The notes: generated from the letters alone by a model not told the origin. Counted from the stretch's first letter, positions 18,722 through 28,162 are shown. The stretch: 64,000 nt of DNA from Aquimarina sp042434915 (GCF_042434915.1 NZ_CP170198.1:2232001-2296000); one strand, 5' to 3'. Translations and numbers: made by a program.

Positions 18722-18769
18722 AATAAATAATGTTTGTGTTTTAGTTATTTAAAAGTACCATATTCTTAA

Positions 18770-18811
18770 AACACGAAAACGTTTGAGATTTAACTCAAAC
18801 GTTTTCGTGTT
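18770..18811. promoter_or_regulatory. 18-bp inverted repeat upstream of the amylase: terminator and/or paired LacI-type operators
   Basis: Arms 18770-18787 and 18794-18811 are perfectly complementary with a 6-nt loop. Each arm contains AAACGTTT, the core of LacI/CcpA-family operators. On the minus strand it is followed by TTTTAAG, so it could also end the acyl-CoA dehydrogenase transcript, whose stop is 106 nt before. It lies 49 nt ahead of the amylase start; TACTTTTA between them is one mismatch from a -7 box. Confidence 0.6.
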
Positions 18812-18917
18812 AATAAAATTTATTAAAAACTTAACTATACCCGTAAAAAATTATTAAAATCCCATTTTTATACCGCTTAAAATACAGAATTAAAAATAAG
18901 CTTATACAAAGCTACAA

Positions 18918-20084
18918 TTATGTAGCTGCTTTGTACTCTTTTTTATCTATAACAATTTTTGCTATAATTTCTTTAAGTATTTCTGAGGTACCACCACCAA
19001 TGGGTCCTAATCTACTATCTCGTAGCAATCTCGCTAAAGGATATTCTTCCATATAACCATAACCACCCAATAATTGTAAGCATTCATAGATAACCTCATC
19101 TGCCATCTTTGTACTTAAGAGTTTAGACATACTTGCCTCCTTAACCACATAAACACCTTCATTCAATCGTTTTGTAACAGAATAGTTAAATTCTTTATTC
19201 ATTTCAATCTGACTTGCCATTTCTGCTACTTTATGACGTAATACTTGAAATTTATCAATAGTTCTACCAAAAGCTTCACGTTGCGACATATACTCAAGAG
19301 TATAATCCAGAGCAAACTCTGCACGTGCATGCGCATTAACCCCCATAATTAAACGTTCTAATGCAAAGTGCTGCATTATATAACCAAACCCTTTGTTTTC
19401 TTCTCCCATTAAACTAGTACTAGGGACTCGAACATTGTCAAAAGCTATTTCTCCAGTATCAGAAGCTTTCCAACCCAGTTTATCTAACTTTGTCGCAGAT
19501 ATTCCTGGTGTTTCTCTATCCATAATAAAGATACTCATGCCCTTACTACCTAACTCTGGGGAAGTTTTTGCTGCAACTACCAAATAATCACTATACACGC
19601 CATTAGTTATAAACGTTTTAGATCCATTTATAATATAAGTATCTCCGTCTTTTACTGCCGTTGTACGCATACCAGCAACATCCGACCCTCCAAAAGGTTC
19701 TGTGATAGCTAAACAACCTATTTTTTGTCCTGCAATACTAGGTACTAGATATTGTTGTTTAATAGTCTCATTACCTTCTTTATTTACGTGTGTCATAGCT
19801 AAATATGCATGAGCCCACATTGCTGCTGCAAAACCACCAGAATTAACTTTCTGAAGTTCTTCCAAGAAAATTACGGTATAGAATAAATCTAAATCTAGCC
19901 CTCCATACTCCTCTGGATACGCTATCCCAAAGTACCCCATTTCTCCGAATTTTTCCCAAATAAAACGTTCTATCGTTCCAGTTTTTTCCCATTTGTCAAT
20001 ATAAGGAACAACCTCTTTTTGCAAAAATTCTTTAAGACTTTGTCTAAACAGTTCATGCTCTTCTGTAAAATACATACTATTCAT
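18918..20084 (-). CDS. Acyl-CoA dehydrogenase
   Basis: FAD-dependent enzyme that oxidises acyl-CoA thioesters to enoyl-CoA in fatty-acid or branched-chain amino-acid degradation. At 388 residues it has standard length. The N-terminal helical domain, the middle beta domain with ITEPFGGSDVAGMRTTA and the WKASDTGEIAFDNVRVP block, and the C-terminal QLLGGYGYMEEYPLARLLRD segment are all present. Substrate specificity cannot be read from the sequence; similarity is general to short/medium-chain and glutaryl/isovaleryl-type members. No other beta-oxidation gene is adjacent. Confidence 0.93.
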   Translation of the reverse strand: MNSMYFTEEHELFRQSLKEFLQKEVVPYIDKWEKTGTIERFIWEKFGEMGYFGIAYPEEYGGLDLDLFYTVIFLEELQKVNSGGFAAAMWAHAYLAMTHVNKEGNETIKQQYLVPSIAGQKIGCLAITEPFGGSDVAGMRTTAVKDGDTYIINGSKTFITNGVYSDYLVVAAKTSPELGSKGMSIFIMDRETPGISATKLDKLGWKASDTGEIAFDNVRVPSTSLMGEENKGFGYIMQHFALERLIMGVNAHARAEFALDYTLEYMSQREAFGRTIDKFQVLRHKVAEMASQIEMNKEFNYSVTKRLNEGVYVVKEASMSKLLSTKMADEVIYECLQLLGGYGYMEEYPLARLLRDSRLGPIGGGTSEILKEIIAKIVIDKKEYKAAT

Positions 20085-20212
20085 TTGAAGACTTTATTTA
20101 AAATGATTATTATTACTGAGAACTGTTACATTCTTTCCATCTTTACATACCTGAGAAATATGCAATAGATCATTATGAAATCAGCAAAAGAAACAGCAAT
20201 TTTTTGTGATTA

Positions 20213-21064
20213 TTATTTTATAGTCAAATATAATGCTATTTTATCAATTATTTCGAAATGAAAACCAGCTATTTTTTCTAATTCTTTAAAATTTTTGATC
20301 TCACCTTGATTTTTTTGATAATCATTTATTTTAATCGCTGTTTCAAAATCTATGTAAGGTATACGAATTAAATCCTTTACAGAAGCTTCTGCTAAACGTA
20401 TTTTTTGTTTAAGTGGTGATTCTTTAACCGTGTATGCATTAAGGATTTTTATGCGTTGATTGTTATACAAACCTTTTACATCTTCAAGTTGAGAATCATC
20501 GATAAATCCGCTTATTTCTTCACGGTAATTCAAAATACGTTTTGCTATAAACTCTGGAACCCCAACTATATCTTTCAAGTCAATAAGAGTGATTGTGTTC
20601 AAATCTTTTTTTTCCTGAGACGAAAGTACCGTACCCGATTTCTTATTGTACCGATTAAATGATGGGAATTTGAATAATGGAGCTATTTTATTAAGTAATG
20701 TATCTGATACCGAAGTGACTTTTTTAAAGTCTGCAATTGAATGTATCCAATAATTGTTCGCACGATATTCTTTTAAACTTTGTAGTTGCTCTGGAGTTAA
20801 CCCGAGAACGTAAGCCTTATAATCGGATATAAAATTTGGATTAAATGGTTTTAACTCAAACGTTGAATACCGTTTTTGAGCTGCAGCACACTTGAGAGAG
20901 TCTATATGCTGTTGATGCATTCTATTTATTATGAGCGTACCATAATCAGCATGCGAAGATTTACTACAATATGTGATAACGCTATAAACAAATAGTAAAA
21001 CACAAAAAAGAAAAATCCCATTCCGAAAACGATAATTCATTTCGAAATGGGATTTAAATTTCAT
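20213..21064 (-). CDS. Helix-hairpin-helix (ComEA-like) membrane-anchored protein
   Basis: A single N-terminal membrane span (GIFLFCVLLFVYSVITYC) is followed by a long extracytoplasmic region with repeated helix-hairpin-helix DNA-binding-type motifs (LIDLKDIVGVPEFIAKRILN, VKDLIRIPYIDFETAIKIND, FKELEKIAGFHFEIIDKIAL). ComEA-type proteins bind incoming DNA in transformation, but many Bacteroidota members have no proven role. The open frame extends to 21118 and would overlap the symporter gene by 38 bp. I prefer the ATG at 21062-21064 (283 residues); ATG 21038-21040 is also possible. The 5' end of the gene coincides with a strong terminator hairpin. Confidence 0.8.
   Translation of the reverse strand: MKFKSHFEMNYRFRNGIFLFCVLLFVYSVITYCSKSSHADYGTLIINRMHQQHIDSLKCAAAQKRYSTFELKPFNPNFISDYKAYVLGLTPEQLQSLKEYRANNYWIHSIADFKKVTSVSDTLLNKIAPLFKFPSFNRYNKKSGTVLSSQEKKDLNTITLIDLKDIVGVPEFIAKRILNYREEISGFIDDSQLEDVKGLYNNQRIKILNAYTVKESPLKQKIRLAEASVKDLIRIPYIDFETAIKINDYQKNQGEIKNFKELEKIAGFHFEIIDKIALYLTIK
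21001..21055 (-). terminator. Intrinsic terminator of the alanine symporter gene, inside the next coding region
   Basis: A 16-bp stem (21013-21028 with 21040-21055, one G-U pair) with an 11-nt loop is followed on the minus strand by TTCTTTTTTG. It starts 26 nt after the symporter stop and lies within the first codons of the helix-hairpin-helix gene. Confidence 0.85.
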
Positions 21065-21080
21065 AAAATTAACATCTATA

Positions 21081-22718
21081 TTATACCTCAAATTCTTCGG
21101 CACCATCTTCGATAGCATCCTTTTTCAATTTAATGGCTTTATTGTATTTTATTAACTCTTGACGAACTTTTGGAGTTAAAAGAAGAACTCCAATAATATT
21201 AGGCACAACCATAGCAAAGATCATTGCATCAGAAAAATCAATCACTGACCCCAAACTAATAGAGGCTCCGACAATTACAAATACTAAAAATAATAATTTA
21301 TATACTAGATCTGAAATTTTACCTTTTCCAAAAAGATACACCCATCCTTGCATTCCATAATACGACCAAGAAATCATTGTTGAAAATGCAAAAAGAATTA
21401 CTGCAATGGTAAGAATAATAGAGAAATTTGGGATTACGGTGTCAAATGCAGTTGCTGTAAGCTCGACACCTTCTGTAATTGGAGTACCATACTCTAAAAA
21501 TCCAGCATCAAAATTTGTAATAATAATTACTAAAGCTGTCATTGTACAAATAACTACAGTATCTACAAAGGGCTCTAATAGAGCAACAATACCCTCACTA
21601 GCAGGATATTTTGTTCGTACTGCCGAGTGAGCAATTGCAGCTGATCCAACTCCTGCTTCATTAGAGAAAGCTCCTCTTCGTATACCCTGAATCATTACTC
21701 CAATAAGTCCTCCTGCTATACCCAACCCTGAAAAAGCACCTTCAAAAATAAGTCCAAAAGCGTCTCCAATGTGCACATAGTTTACCGCCAGAATTACCAA
21801 AGCTGCCAGAACATAAATACCCGCCATAAAAGGAACAATTTTTTCAGTTACCGAAGCAATTCTTTTAATACCGCCAATAATCACAACAGCAACCAAGACT
21901 GCCATTGCGATACCAAAATACAGTCCTGTGTTTCCTCCTGTAAGTCCCGTTAACTCTATAAATTGAGCTGCTGCTTGATTGGCTTGAAACATATTACCGC
22001 CTCCAAATGAACCACCAATCACAAAAATCGCAAAAAGAACTGCTAGCACTTTACCTAGTCCTGCCATTTTCTTTTCTGCTAAACCTTTTTTCAAATAATA
22101 CATAGGACCGCCATATACCGTACCATCTGGACCTACATCACGATATTTAACTCCCAGCGTACACTCTGCAAACTTTGACGCCATACCCAAAAGGCCCGCA
22201 AGTATCATCCAGAAAGTAGCTCCTGGACCTCCTATTGAAAGAGCTACTGCAACTCCAGCAATATTACCGAGACCCACTGTTGCCGAAAGCGCAGCTGTCA
22301 ATGCTTGAAAATGTGAAACTTCACCCTCTGCACTCTCATCTCTGATGGTATCAGGGATATCACCATCTACAGCTACCGCGGCAGCACCATCGTCACCATA
22401 TAATACTTTTGCGCCGTGTTTTTCTATATCTTCATATTTACCACGAACTACCTGTATCGCCGTAAAAAAGCCGCTAAAATTTATAAACTTAAAATATACT
22501 GTAAAATAGGTTGCGCCCCCTATTAAGACTATTAATACCCAAGGGATGTTAAATTCTTCGGAAAACGGAATTTCGTAAAAAATTAAATCAACAAACCATT
22601 TGGTATATTTTGAAAACGTTAAATCAATTTGTTCTGAAAAAGTTAAAACCTTTTCTTCCTGAGCAAAATTTATAAAAGGAATAATAAATGTTAGAATTGA
22701 AAGAAGAATTCTCTTCAT
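21081..22718 (-). CDS. Sodium:alanine symporter (AGCS family)
   Basis: Secondary transporter that imports alanine or glycine with Na+. The 545 residues have an N-terminal signal-like hydrophobic segment and about eleven membrane spans. Family hallmarks are FQALTAALSATVGLGNIAGV, the GGPGATFWM segment, YGGPMYYLKKGL, and the GIRRGAFSNEAGVGSAAIAHS region. A hydrophilic insertion near residues 93-130 (KHGAKVLYGDDGAAAVAVDG) is longer than in E. coli-type members and is common in Bacteroidota. The gene appears monocistronic and is closed by a strong terminator. Substrate is inferred from the family. Confidence 0.95.
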   Translation of the reverse strand: MKRILLSILTFIIPFINFAQEEKVLTFSEQIDLTFSKYTKWFVDLIFYEIPFSEEFNIPWVLIVLIGGATYFTVYFKFINFSGFFTAIQVVRGKYEDIEKHGAKVLYGDDGAAAVAVDGDIPDTIRDESAEGEVSHFQALTAALSATVGLGNIAGVAVALSIGGPGATFWMILAGLLGMASKFAECTLGVKYRDVGPDGTVYGGPMYYLKKGLAEKKMAGLGKVLAVLFAIFVIGGSFGGGNMFQANQAAAQFIELTGLTGGNTGLYFGIAMAVLVAVVIIGGIKRIASVTEKIVPFMAGIYVLAALVILAVNYVHIGDAFGLIFEGAFSGLGIAGGLIGVMIQGIRRGAFSNEAGVGSAAIAHSAVRTKYPASEGIVALLEPFVDTVVICTMTALVIIITNFDAGFLEYGTPITEGVELTATAFDTVIPNFSIILTIAVILFAFSTMISWSYYGMQGWVYLFGKGKISDLVYKLLFLVFVIVGASISLGSVIDFSDAMIFAMVVPNIIGVLLLTPKVRQELIKYNKAIKLKKDAIEDGAEEFEV

Positions 22719-22817
22719 GGTTTTATAATAATTTAGATTTATGTATGAATGAAGTGAGCAAGATGCTAAAAAAAAGGGTTGTTTACAATGTTTTACAAGT
22801 TAAATGTTTAGATAATG

Positions 22818-23825
22818 TTAAATATTAAATTGTTTGTTTAACAAATTAATCTGTTCTGGTCTTCCTAGTACCACAACTTTGGATCCAGGTTTTAGAAGTG
22901 TTTCGGCTTCAGGATTTACCACATACTCACCTTCTGGAGATTTGTAACCAATTATGGTGCATCCAGTTTTAGAGCGCATATCAATACTGCGTATTGTTTT
23001 AGGCTCTGTGTCATCAAACATTTTTTCGAATGAAATCTCTTCGATATTTATTGATTTCTTACCTATTATTGATAGATTATCCAAAAACTCGATAAGATCT
23101 GGAACTACTACCAGTGAAGCCATATGGTCTCCCCCAATACGATCTGGCATAATTACATTATCTGCACCTGCCAATCTAATTTTTTTATAAGAGGCATCTT
23201 GTGATGCTCTACTTATTATTTTTAAGTCTTTATTTATTTGTCTAGCCGATAGTACAATAAATAAATTATCGGCATCCTCGGGCAGAGTACAGATTAGACA
23301 AGAGGCAGTTTTGATCATCGCTTCTAATAAAACCTCATCCTCTGTAGCATTTCCTTCCAAAAAGAGAAGTTCTTCGCTTTGATATTTTTCTATTACCTGC
23401 CTATCATTTTCTACGATAATAAACGGTTTGCTATAGGCCAAGAGTTTATCTGCTGCTTGCTTACCGTTTCGCCCATACCCTATAATGATAATATGATCGT
23501 TCAAAGCTTGTATCATTTTTTGAAGTTTTCTGTATTGCATTTTGTAAGGATCACTTTTATTTACGATATATTCGGTGATCACAGAAACCGCATACGCAAA
23601 AATGGTTACACTGGTTGCTATTAAAAACACCGTAAATAGTTTGGCTGTCGCATCAAGAGGTTGTACTTCGCCAAAACCAACAGTTGACATCGTAATAACT
23701 GTCATATAAAGCGCATCCACCCAAGAATAGTTTGAGAAGAAGCGAAACCCTACTACCCCTACGACGACGACGACTATTAGTAGAGTAATTGCTATATATA
23801 TTCTTGATTTGAAATATTTAATCAT
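22818..23825 (-). CDS. Potassium channel protein with RCK (TrkA-N/TrkA-C) domains
   Basis: Two-helix K+ channel subunit regulated by nucleotide or ion binding. The first span (residues 9-28) and second span (about 62-86) flank the selectivity filter TVGFGE at 48-53. The cytosolic RCK domain begins with the Rossmann motif IIIIGYGRNGKQ near residue 112, and a TrkA-C domain covers the last 80 residues. The filter TVGFG differs by one residue from canonical TVGYG, a common substitution. The ATG lies 3 nt after the stop of the PspC-like gene, so the two are translationally linked. Confidence 0.93.
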   Translation of the reverse strand: MIKYFKSRIYIAITLLIVVVVVGVVGFRFFSNYSWVDALYMTVITMSTVGFGEVQPLDATAKLFTVFLIATSVTIFAYAVSVITEYIVNKSDPYKMQYRKLQKMIQALNDHIIIIGYGRNGKQAADKLLAYSKPFIIVENDRQVIEKYQSEELLFLEGNATEDEVLLEAMIKTASCLICTLPEDADNLFIVLSARQINKDLKIISRASQDASYKKIRLAGADNVIMPDRIGGDHMASLVVVPDLIEFLDNLSIIGKKSINIEEISFEKMFDDTEPKTIRSIDMRSKTGCTIIGYKSPEGEYVVNPEAETLLKPGSKVVVLGRPEQINLLNKQFNI

Positions 23826-23828
23826 ACA

Positions 23829-24050
23829 TCAGAGATCAAAAACTGAAGTTCGTTTGGTGTATACTAAATCTTTTAATTTAAGCCAAAATGCCAAAGTAAG
23901 ATAGAATACGAACCCTAATCCAACTGTTGCAAATGTTGCATAGATAAAAAACAAACGCACATTCTTAGTACGTATCCCCATACGATCTGCTAATCGACTA
24001 GAGACATAAAATCCATTTCTTTCTAAATAAAGTCTAAGATTATATAGCAT
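23829..24050 (-). CDS. PspC domain-containing protein
   Basis: Small inner-membrane protein of 73 residues with the PspC fold: an N-terminal basic segment (RLADRMGIRTKNVRLFFIY) leading into a hydrophobic span (FATVGLGFVFYLTLAFWL). In proteobacteria PspC senses envelope stress, but there are no PspA/PspB/PspF genes here, so that role should not be assumed. It sits in an apparent operon DUF2851 - PspC - K+ channel with gaps of 23 and 3 nt. Confidence 0.85.
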   Translation of the reverse strand: MLYNLRLYLERNGFYVSSRLADRMGIRTKNVRLFFIYATFATVGLGFVFYLTLAFWLKLKDLVYTKRTSVFDL

Positions 24051-24073
24051 AGTGCAAATTAATTATAATCTAT

Positions 24074-25363
24074 TTAAATTGAATGATGGTTTAAAAAATA
24101 ATTTCCAAAGGCGCATTGAAGGCACTTATTTTTTACACAGTAAAGTGTTTTCAATTGAAGACATGCTTGAGAGTCCATCGCACTATTCACTTGCATTCCA
24201 GCTTTTTTGAAAATTTCTATAACAGCATTCTGTTCTGGCCTAAGTTGTTGTATTAGAGCAAAAAGTTTTGAATGATCTTCGCTTCCTTGACTTCTATTAT
24301 AAGCAAATAAAAAAGGAACTACTACATTAATTAACAGAAGATCAACAAAAGGGTTTGTTATGCGTTTTTTCCTAAACTTTGATTCTTTGCCAAAAGTATA
24401 ATGGGTTTCCCAGTAGTTAGAAGTGGCTACATTAAAAATGTTATAGAACTGCTCTATCCGATCAAAATTCAGGATGCTTTCAAAAAAATGATCATCGCTG
24501 GACACGAAAGCTGCATATTGTGATAATCGTATAGTGGGAAAATTTGAAGGGCGTAACCTAAAAAACTCGGCACTCAAAACACCTACATTACTTAGATCGT
24601 GCTTATGTTTTATAAACTTATATTCCTCTTGTAAACTTTGATAATAAGGATCTTCAATTTCTTGATCGAGTAACCCTTGCTGTCCAAAAAGTAATGCTTC
24701 TAATTGTTGTATGCTATTCTTATATTTTCTTATCAATTTGTATGGTATAGATTGCACCATTGACATAAATGCTTCTCCATTTGCATTTAATCCAAAACCT
24801 TTGGCTACTAAGGTATAAAAAACAGCTTCCCAATCATTCTTTGTCGTTTTACACAGTGACACGATCGTGTCGTTTTTAAATAACAGCCGCTCTATATATA
24901 ATTTCTCTTTCCAATTAGCGGCAGTAAATGCGGGTACATCTACTAGTTGTTTCTCACAAGAAAGCCAACTAGAACTTTTATTAGAAAGGACTAGTTTGTT
25001 GTAAGTATTAAGTACCGCAGGAGCTACAAACTCCTTAAGCGCAAGTGTTGGTACTTTAGAATTATTTTTTCTTAAAACTTCGACGTCATCTTCCCAAACG
25101 ACATGTAATATTACATTATCGTAATTAATATCTTTCTCGTGACCATGTACATACCAGTCACTTGATTTAATATGAATTTCTACCGTACCCGCCCATTTTT
25201 GATCTTCTATAAGTAAACAACTGTTAAAAAAATCTGGCCCTGATCTGGATGTATTATGGCTACCTACTGATATAATATCGACAGATGACCCATCTGTAGT
25301 ATATAGGCTATCAAACCCAAACTTTCGATATTTCCAAACATAATGCAGAAAATCCTCTTTCAT
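24074..25363 (-). CDS. DUF2851 family protein
   Basis: Cytoplasmic protein of 429 residues matching the DUF2851 family of Bacteroidota, whose function is not established. Recognisable blocks are FLHYVWKYRKFGFDSLYTTDG at the N-terminus, the SGPDFFNSCLLIEDQKWAGTVEIHIKSSDW region, and a C-terminal cysteine cluster CVKNKCLQCAFG that could bind metal. The family has been noted for restriction-endonuclease-like features, but I cannot verify catalytic residues by eye. It is the first gene of a three-gene unit with the PspC-like protein and the K+ channel. Confidence 0.85.
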   Translation of the reverse strand: MKEDFLHYVWKYRKFGFDSLYTTDGSSVDIISVGSHNTSRSGPDFFNSCLLIEDQKWAGTVEIHIKSSDWYVHGHEKDINYDNVILHVVWEDDVEVLRKNNSKVPTLALKEFVAPAVLNTYNKLVLSNKSSSWLSCEKQLVDVPAFTAANWKEKLYIERLLFKNDTIVSLCKTTKNDWEAVFYTLVAKGFGLNANGEAFMSMVQSIPYKLIRKYKNSIQQLEALLFGQQGLLDQEIEDPYYQSLQEEYKFIKHKHDLSNVGVLSAEFFRLRPSNFPTIRLSQYAAFVSSDDHFFESILNFDRIEQFYNIFNVATSNYWETHYTFGKESKFRKKRITNPFVDLLLINVVVPFLFAYNRSQGSEDHSKLFALIQQLRPEQNAVIEIFKKAGMQVNSAMDSQACLQLKTLYCVKNKCLQCAFGNYFLNHHSI

Positions 25364-25619
25364 TTAAAAACCTAATTATCAGACCCTACATAATTACAAT
25401 TATTTATAGAATTGAGTAATATTTTTGTTAAAATATTGAAGCAAATATTTTTTTGCTTGTATTTTCACGTTGTTACATTACGGTAAAAATGTACTAATGG
25501 TAAAAAGTTTTGTATTATTGGAATGCAATTTTTACTACTTATATGCGACTTTTGTGTAAATATAATTCCTTTGAGGATTTATAAAACCTATACTTAGTTG
25601 AGTTTGTGTTAGGTTATTG

Positions 25620-25653
25620 ATGGTTGCCATAGTATGGCAACCATTTTATTTTA
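25620..25653 (+). terminator. Hairpin with T-rich tail on the plus strand
   Basis: An 11-bp perfect stem ATGGTTGCCAT / ATGGCAACCAT with a 3-nt loop is followed on the plus strand by TTTATTTT. On the minus strand it follows the AraC-type gene stop but lacks a T-run there. It may be a terminator for an unseen plus-strand RNA from the 282-bp gap 25364-25645, or simply the AraC gene's 3' hairpin. Confidence 0.5.
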
Positions 25654-26635
25654 CAGTCGTTGCACCATCGGGATATACATTAAATTTATTATAAAAAGCT
25701 TTTCTAAATTTTGATGAATTCGAATAGTTTAAGGTATTCATTACTTCTTTTACAGCTATTCCTTCAGAAAAAACCATCGTATAGGCTGACTCTAAGCGCT
25801 TATTATTAAAATATTCTAAAGGGGTTTGATTGTGAATGTCTTTAAACATATTAAAAAAATTAGTGCGACTCATAAATGCCATCAATGCTAACTGATCAAC
25901 ACCTATAAAGGGTTCAAATAAATTATTTTCTAAATAATGACTAATTTTATATATGTTACCAACCTGTTTTGCATTAATTGCAAACGGATTATTATCTGTA
26001 TCAAATTTCACAATATCTTTCCAAAACGTTTCTAATAAATTAATACCCCTAGCTATAAAATAGAGCTCATTTTCAATCGTATCATAATTTGGGCTAACAA
26101 TTTGATCAAAAAGAACAGATTGTCGATAAGAAAGGTAAAACTTATCTATAAATTGATGCGTGTATTTTATGTAAGTATCCAAGTTTTGAGCCGTAGTATG
26201 ACTCTTCATAAAATATGGCTTGGTATAAGTACTTTTGAGTACTATCATTGTTGAACGAATTTCGGCTCCCTTTGGAATAAATACACGCTCTCCTTTTGTA
26301 GCATCCATACAACGCATATTACCTGGAGTATATGCATTATTATAATGACTAGTTATTATATTATTTTTTAATGAATGGGTTAATGCATATTTCCTGAAAT
26401 GTAATATTATATCACTCTCATCTATAGGGTTTCTTATAAATTCTAGATCATCATTTGCTTTATAATTATTTATTAATAGATATACCTCTGGTGATATTTT
26501 ATAGTATGATAAATACCCTTCACCAATCTCTTCTGGAAAATTTATAGTGTAGTCAGTACCATTTGGATCCAATATGTTCCTAAAATAATCACGTAATATA
26601 TCTAAATTCGAGAAGTCAAAATGGTATTGCTGCAT
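25646..26635 (-). CDS. AraC family transcriptional regulator
   Basis: DNA-binding regulator of 329 residues. The C-terminal 100 residues form the paired helix-turn-helix domain (FIGVDQLALMAFMSRTNFFNMFKDI and GIAVKEVMNTLNYSNSSKFRKAF, ending in FNVYPD). The N-terminal 220 residues are of an unrecognised type, possibly a sensor domain. It lies 149 nt after the cystathionine beta-synthase-type gene on the same strand, past that gene's terminator, so it is probably transcribed alone. Its targets and ligand are unknown. Confidence 0.9.
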   Translation of the reverse strand: MQQYHFDFSNLDILRDYFRNILDPNGTDYTINFPEEIGEGYLSYYKISPEVYLLINNYKANDDLEFIRNPIDESDIILHFRKYALTHSLKNNIITSHYNNAYTPGNMRCMDATKGERVFIPKGAEIRSTMIVLKSTYTKPYFMKSHTTAQNLDTYIKYTHQFIDKFYLSYRQSVLFDQIVSPNYDTIENELYFIARGINLLETFWKDIVKFDTDNNPFAINAKQVGNIYKISHYLENNLFEPFIGVDQLALMAFMSRTNFFNMFKDIHNQTPLEYFNNKRLESAYTMVFSEGIAVKEVMNTLNYSNSSKFRKAFYNKFNVYPDGATTVK

Positions 26636-26713
26636 TGTGATAAACTTGTTGGTTAATTTTTTAATGGATACGTATAACCTTTTAAAGTTGCGTTCACGTT
26701 ACATTGTAAAATG

Positions 26714-26765
26714 AAAAAATACCCCATCCTATTCTAAATTAGAATATTAATGGGGTAATTTTTTT
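26714..26765 (-). terminator. Intrinsic terminator of the cystathionine beta-synthase-type gene
   Basis: AAAAATACCCCAT pairs with ATGGGGTAATTTTT; an inner palindrome ATTCTAAATTAGAAT extends the structure. The minus strand continues ATTTTTTCATTTT. It starts 19 nt after the stop codon. Confidence 0.85.
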
Positions 26766-26784
26766 AAGAATTAAAGATAAGAAA

Positions 26785-28143
26785 TTAATTCATATGATGT
26801 ATAATGTCTGATTTTGTTATGATCTGATAACTATCTCCCGACTTGATCAAAACCGCTGTATTACCATTTTTAATTTGTTGTGCAACATTATCTATAGAGA
26901 CAGTATCCTCTAATTCGGGATATTTGGCATTCATAATCGATTTTATCGGAGTATCTATAGTTTTACCATTCTCGATAAACGCCGAAAATAATGCACTCTC
27001 ATCCACAGATCCAACAAATCCCTCACTATCCATAACAGGCATTTGTGATATATTATACCTACGCATTCTTTCTATCGCATGAGAAACTAATTCTTCAGTT
27101 TTTACAGTAATTAATGTTTTTTGTTCGTGAGTATTTAGCAAATCTTTTGCGGTAGAAACTTCTGCTTCCAAAAAACCACGTTCGCGCATCCATTCGTCAT
27201 TGAACATTTTACCTACATATCGACTGCCGTGATCATGAAAAAGAACAACAACTACATCATCTTTTGTGAACTTATCTTTAAGTTGTAGTAAACCTTTGAT
27301 AGCTGCACCAGCACTATTCCCTAAAAACATACCTTCTTCCTTAGCTAAGCGTTGCGTATATACAGCTGCGTCTTTATCGGTTACTTTAACAAACCCATCT
27401 ATTATTGAGAAATCCACATTTTTAGGTAATATATCCTCTCCAATACCTTCGGTTATATAAGAATAAACTTCATTTTCGTCAAAAATTCCAGTCTCGTGAT
27501 ACTTTTTAAAGACCGAACCGTATGTATCAATACCCCAAACCTTAACATTTGGATTTTGTTCCTTAAGATATTTTCCTACACCAGAAATGGTACCACCTGT
27601 ACCTACACCTACTATAAAGTGCGTTATCTTACCCTCAGTCTGCTGCCATATTTCGGGTCCTGTACTTTCATAATGCGCTATAGCATTAGAAGGATTATCA
27701 TATTGATTCACATACCAAGAGTTTGGCGTTTCTTCAGCTAATCTTTTGGAAACTGAATAATAAGATCTTGGATCCTCTGGTTCTACGTTGGTAGGGCATA
27801 CCATAACTTTGGCTCCTACTGCACGCAAAATATCCATTTTCTCTTTGGATTGCTTATCAGCCATTACGCATATTAACTTGTATCCTTTAACGATTGCTAC
27901 CAAAGCTAAACCCATACCCGTATTTCCAGAAGTCCCTTCAATAATCGTACCTCCTGGTTTTAACCTTCCATCTGCCTCGGCGTCTTCGATCATTTTTAAC
28001 GCCATGCGATCTTTAACCGAGTTGCCAGGGTTAAATGTCTCATATTTTGCCAAAACCAAAGCGTCCACATCCTTCACCAAGGCATTCATTTTAACCATAG
28101 GTGTATCTCCAATTGTCTCTAAAATATTCTTTGCGTACTTCAC
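26785..28143 (-). CDS. Pyridoxal-phosphate-dependent cystathionine beta-synthase / cysteine synthase with CBS domains
   Basis: Fold-type II PLP enzyme forming cystathionine from serine and homocysteine, or cysteine from O-acetylserine. The cofactor lysine is Lys44 (NPGNSVKDRMA), the phosphate-binding loop is GTGGTISG, and the substrate loop is EGTSGNTGMG near residues 69-78. Residues about 330-452 form two CBS domains. No heme-binding N-terminal extension exists. The CBS domains favour cystathionine beta-synthase, but the sequence alone cannot separate the two activities. It has its own promoter, a palindrome in the leader and a terminator. Confidence 0.9.
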   Translation of the reverse strand: MKYAKNILETIGDTPMVKMNALVKDVDALVLAKYETFNPGNSVKDRMALKMIEDAEADGRLKPGGTIIEGTSGNTGMGLALVAIVKGYKLICVMADKQSKEKMDILRAVGAKVMVCPTNVEPEDPRSYYSVSKRLAEETPNSWYVNQYDNPSNAIAHYESTGPEIWQQTEGKITHFIVGVGTGGTISGVGKYLKEQNPNVKVWGIDTYGSVFKKYHETGIFDENEVYSYITEGIGEDILPKNVDFSIIDGFVKVTDKDAAVYTQRLAKEEGMFLGNSAGAAIKGLLQLKDKFTKDDVVVVLFHDHGSRYVGKMFNDEWMRERGFLEAEVSTAKDLLNTHEQKTLITVKTEELVSHAIERMRRYNISQMPVMDSEGFVGSVDESALFSAFIENGKTIDTPIKSIMNAKYPELEDTVSIDNVAQQIKNGNTAVLIKSGDSYQIITKSDIIHHMN

Positions 28144-28162
28144 TCTTTTTAATTTGAAATTT

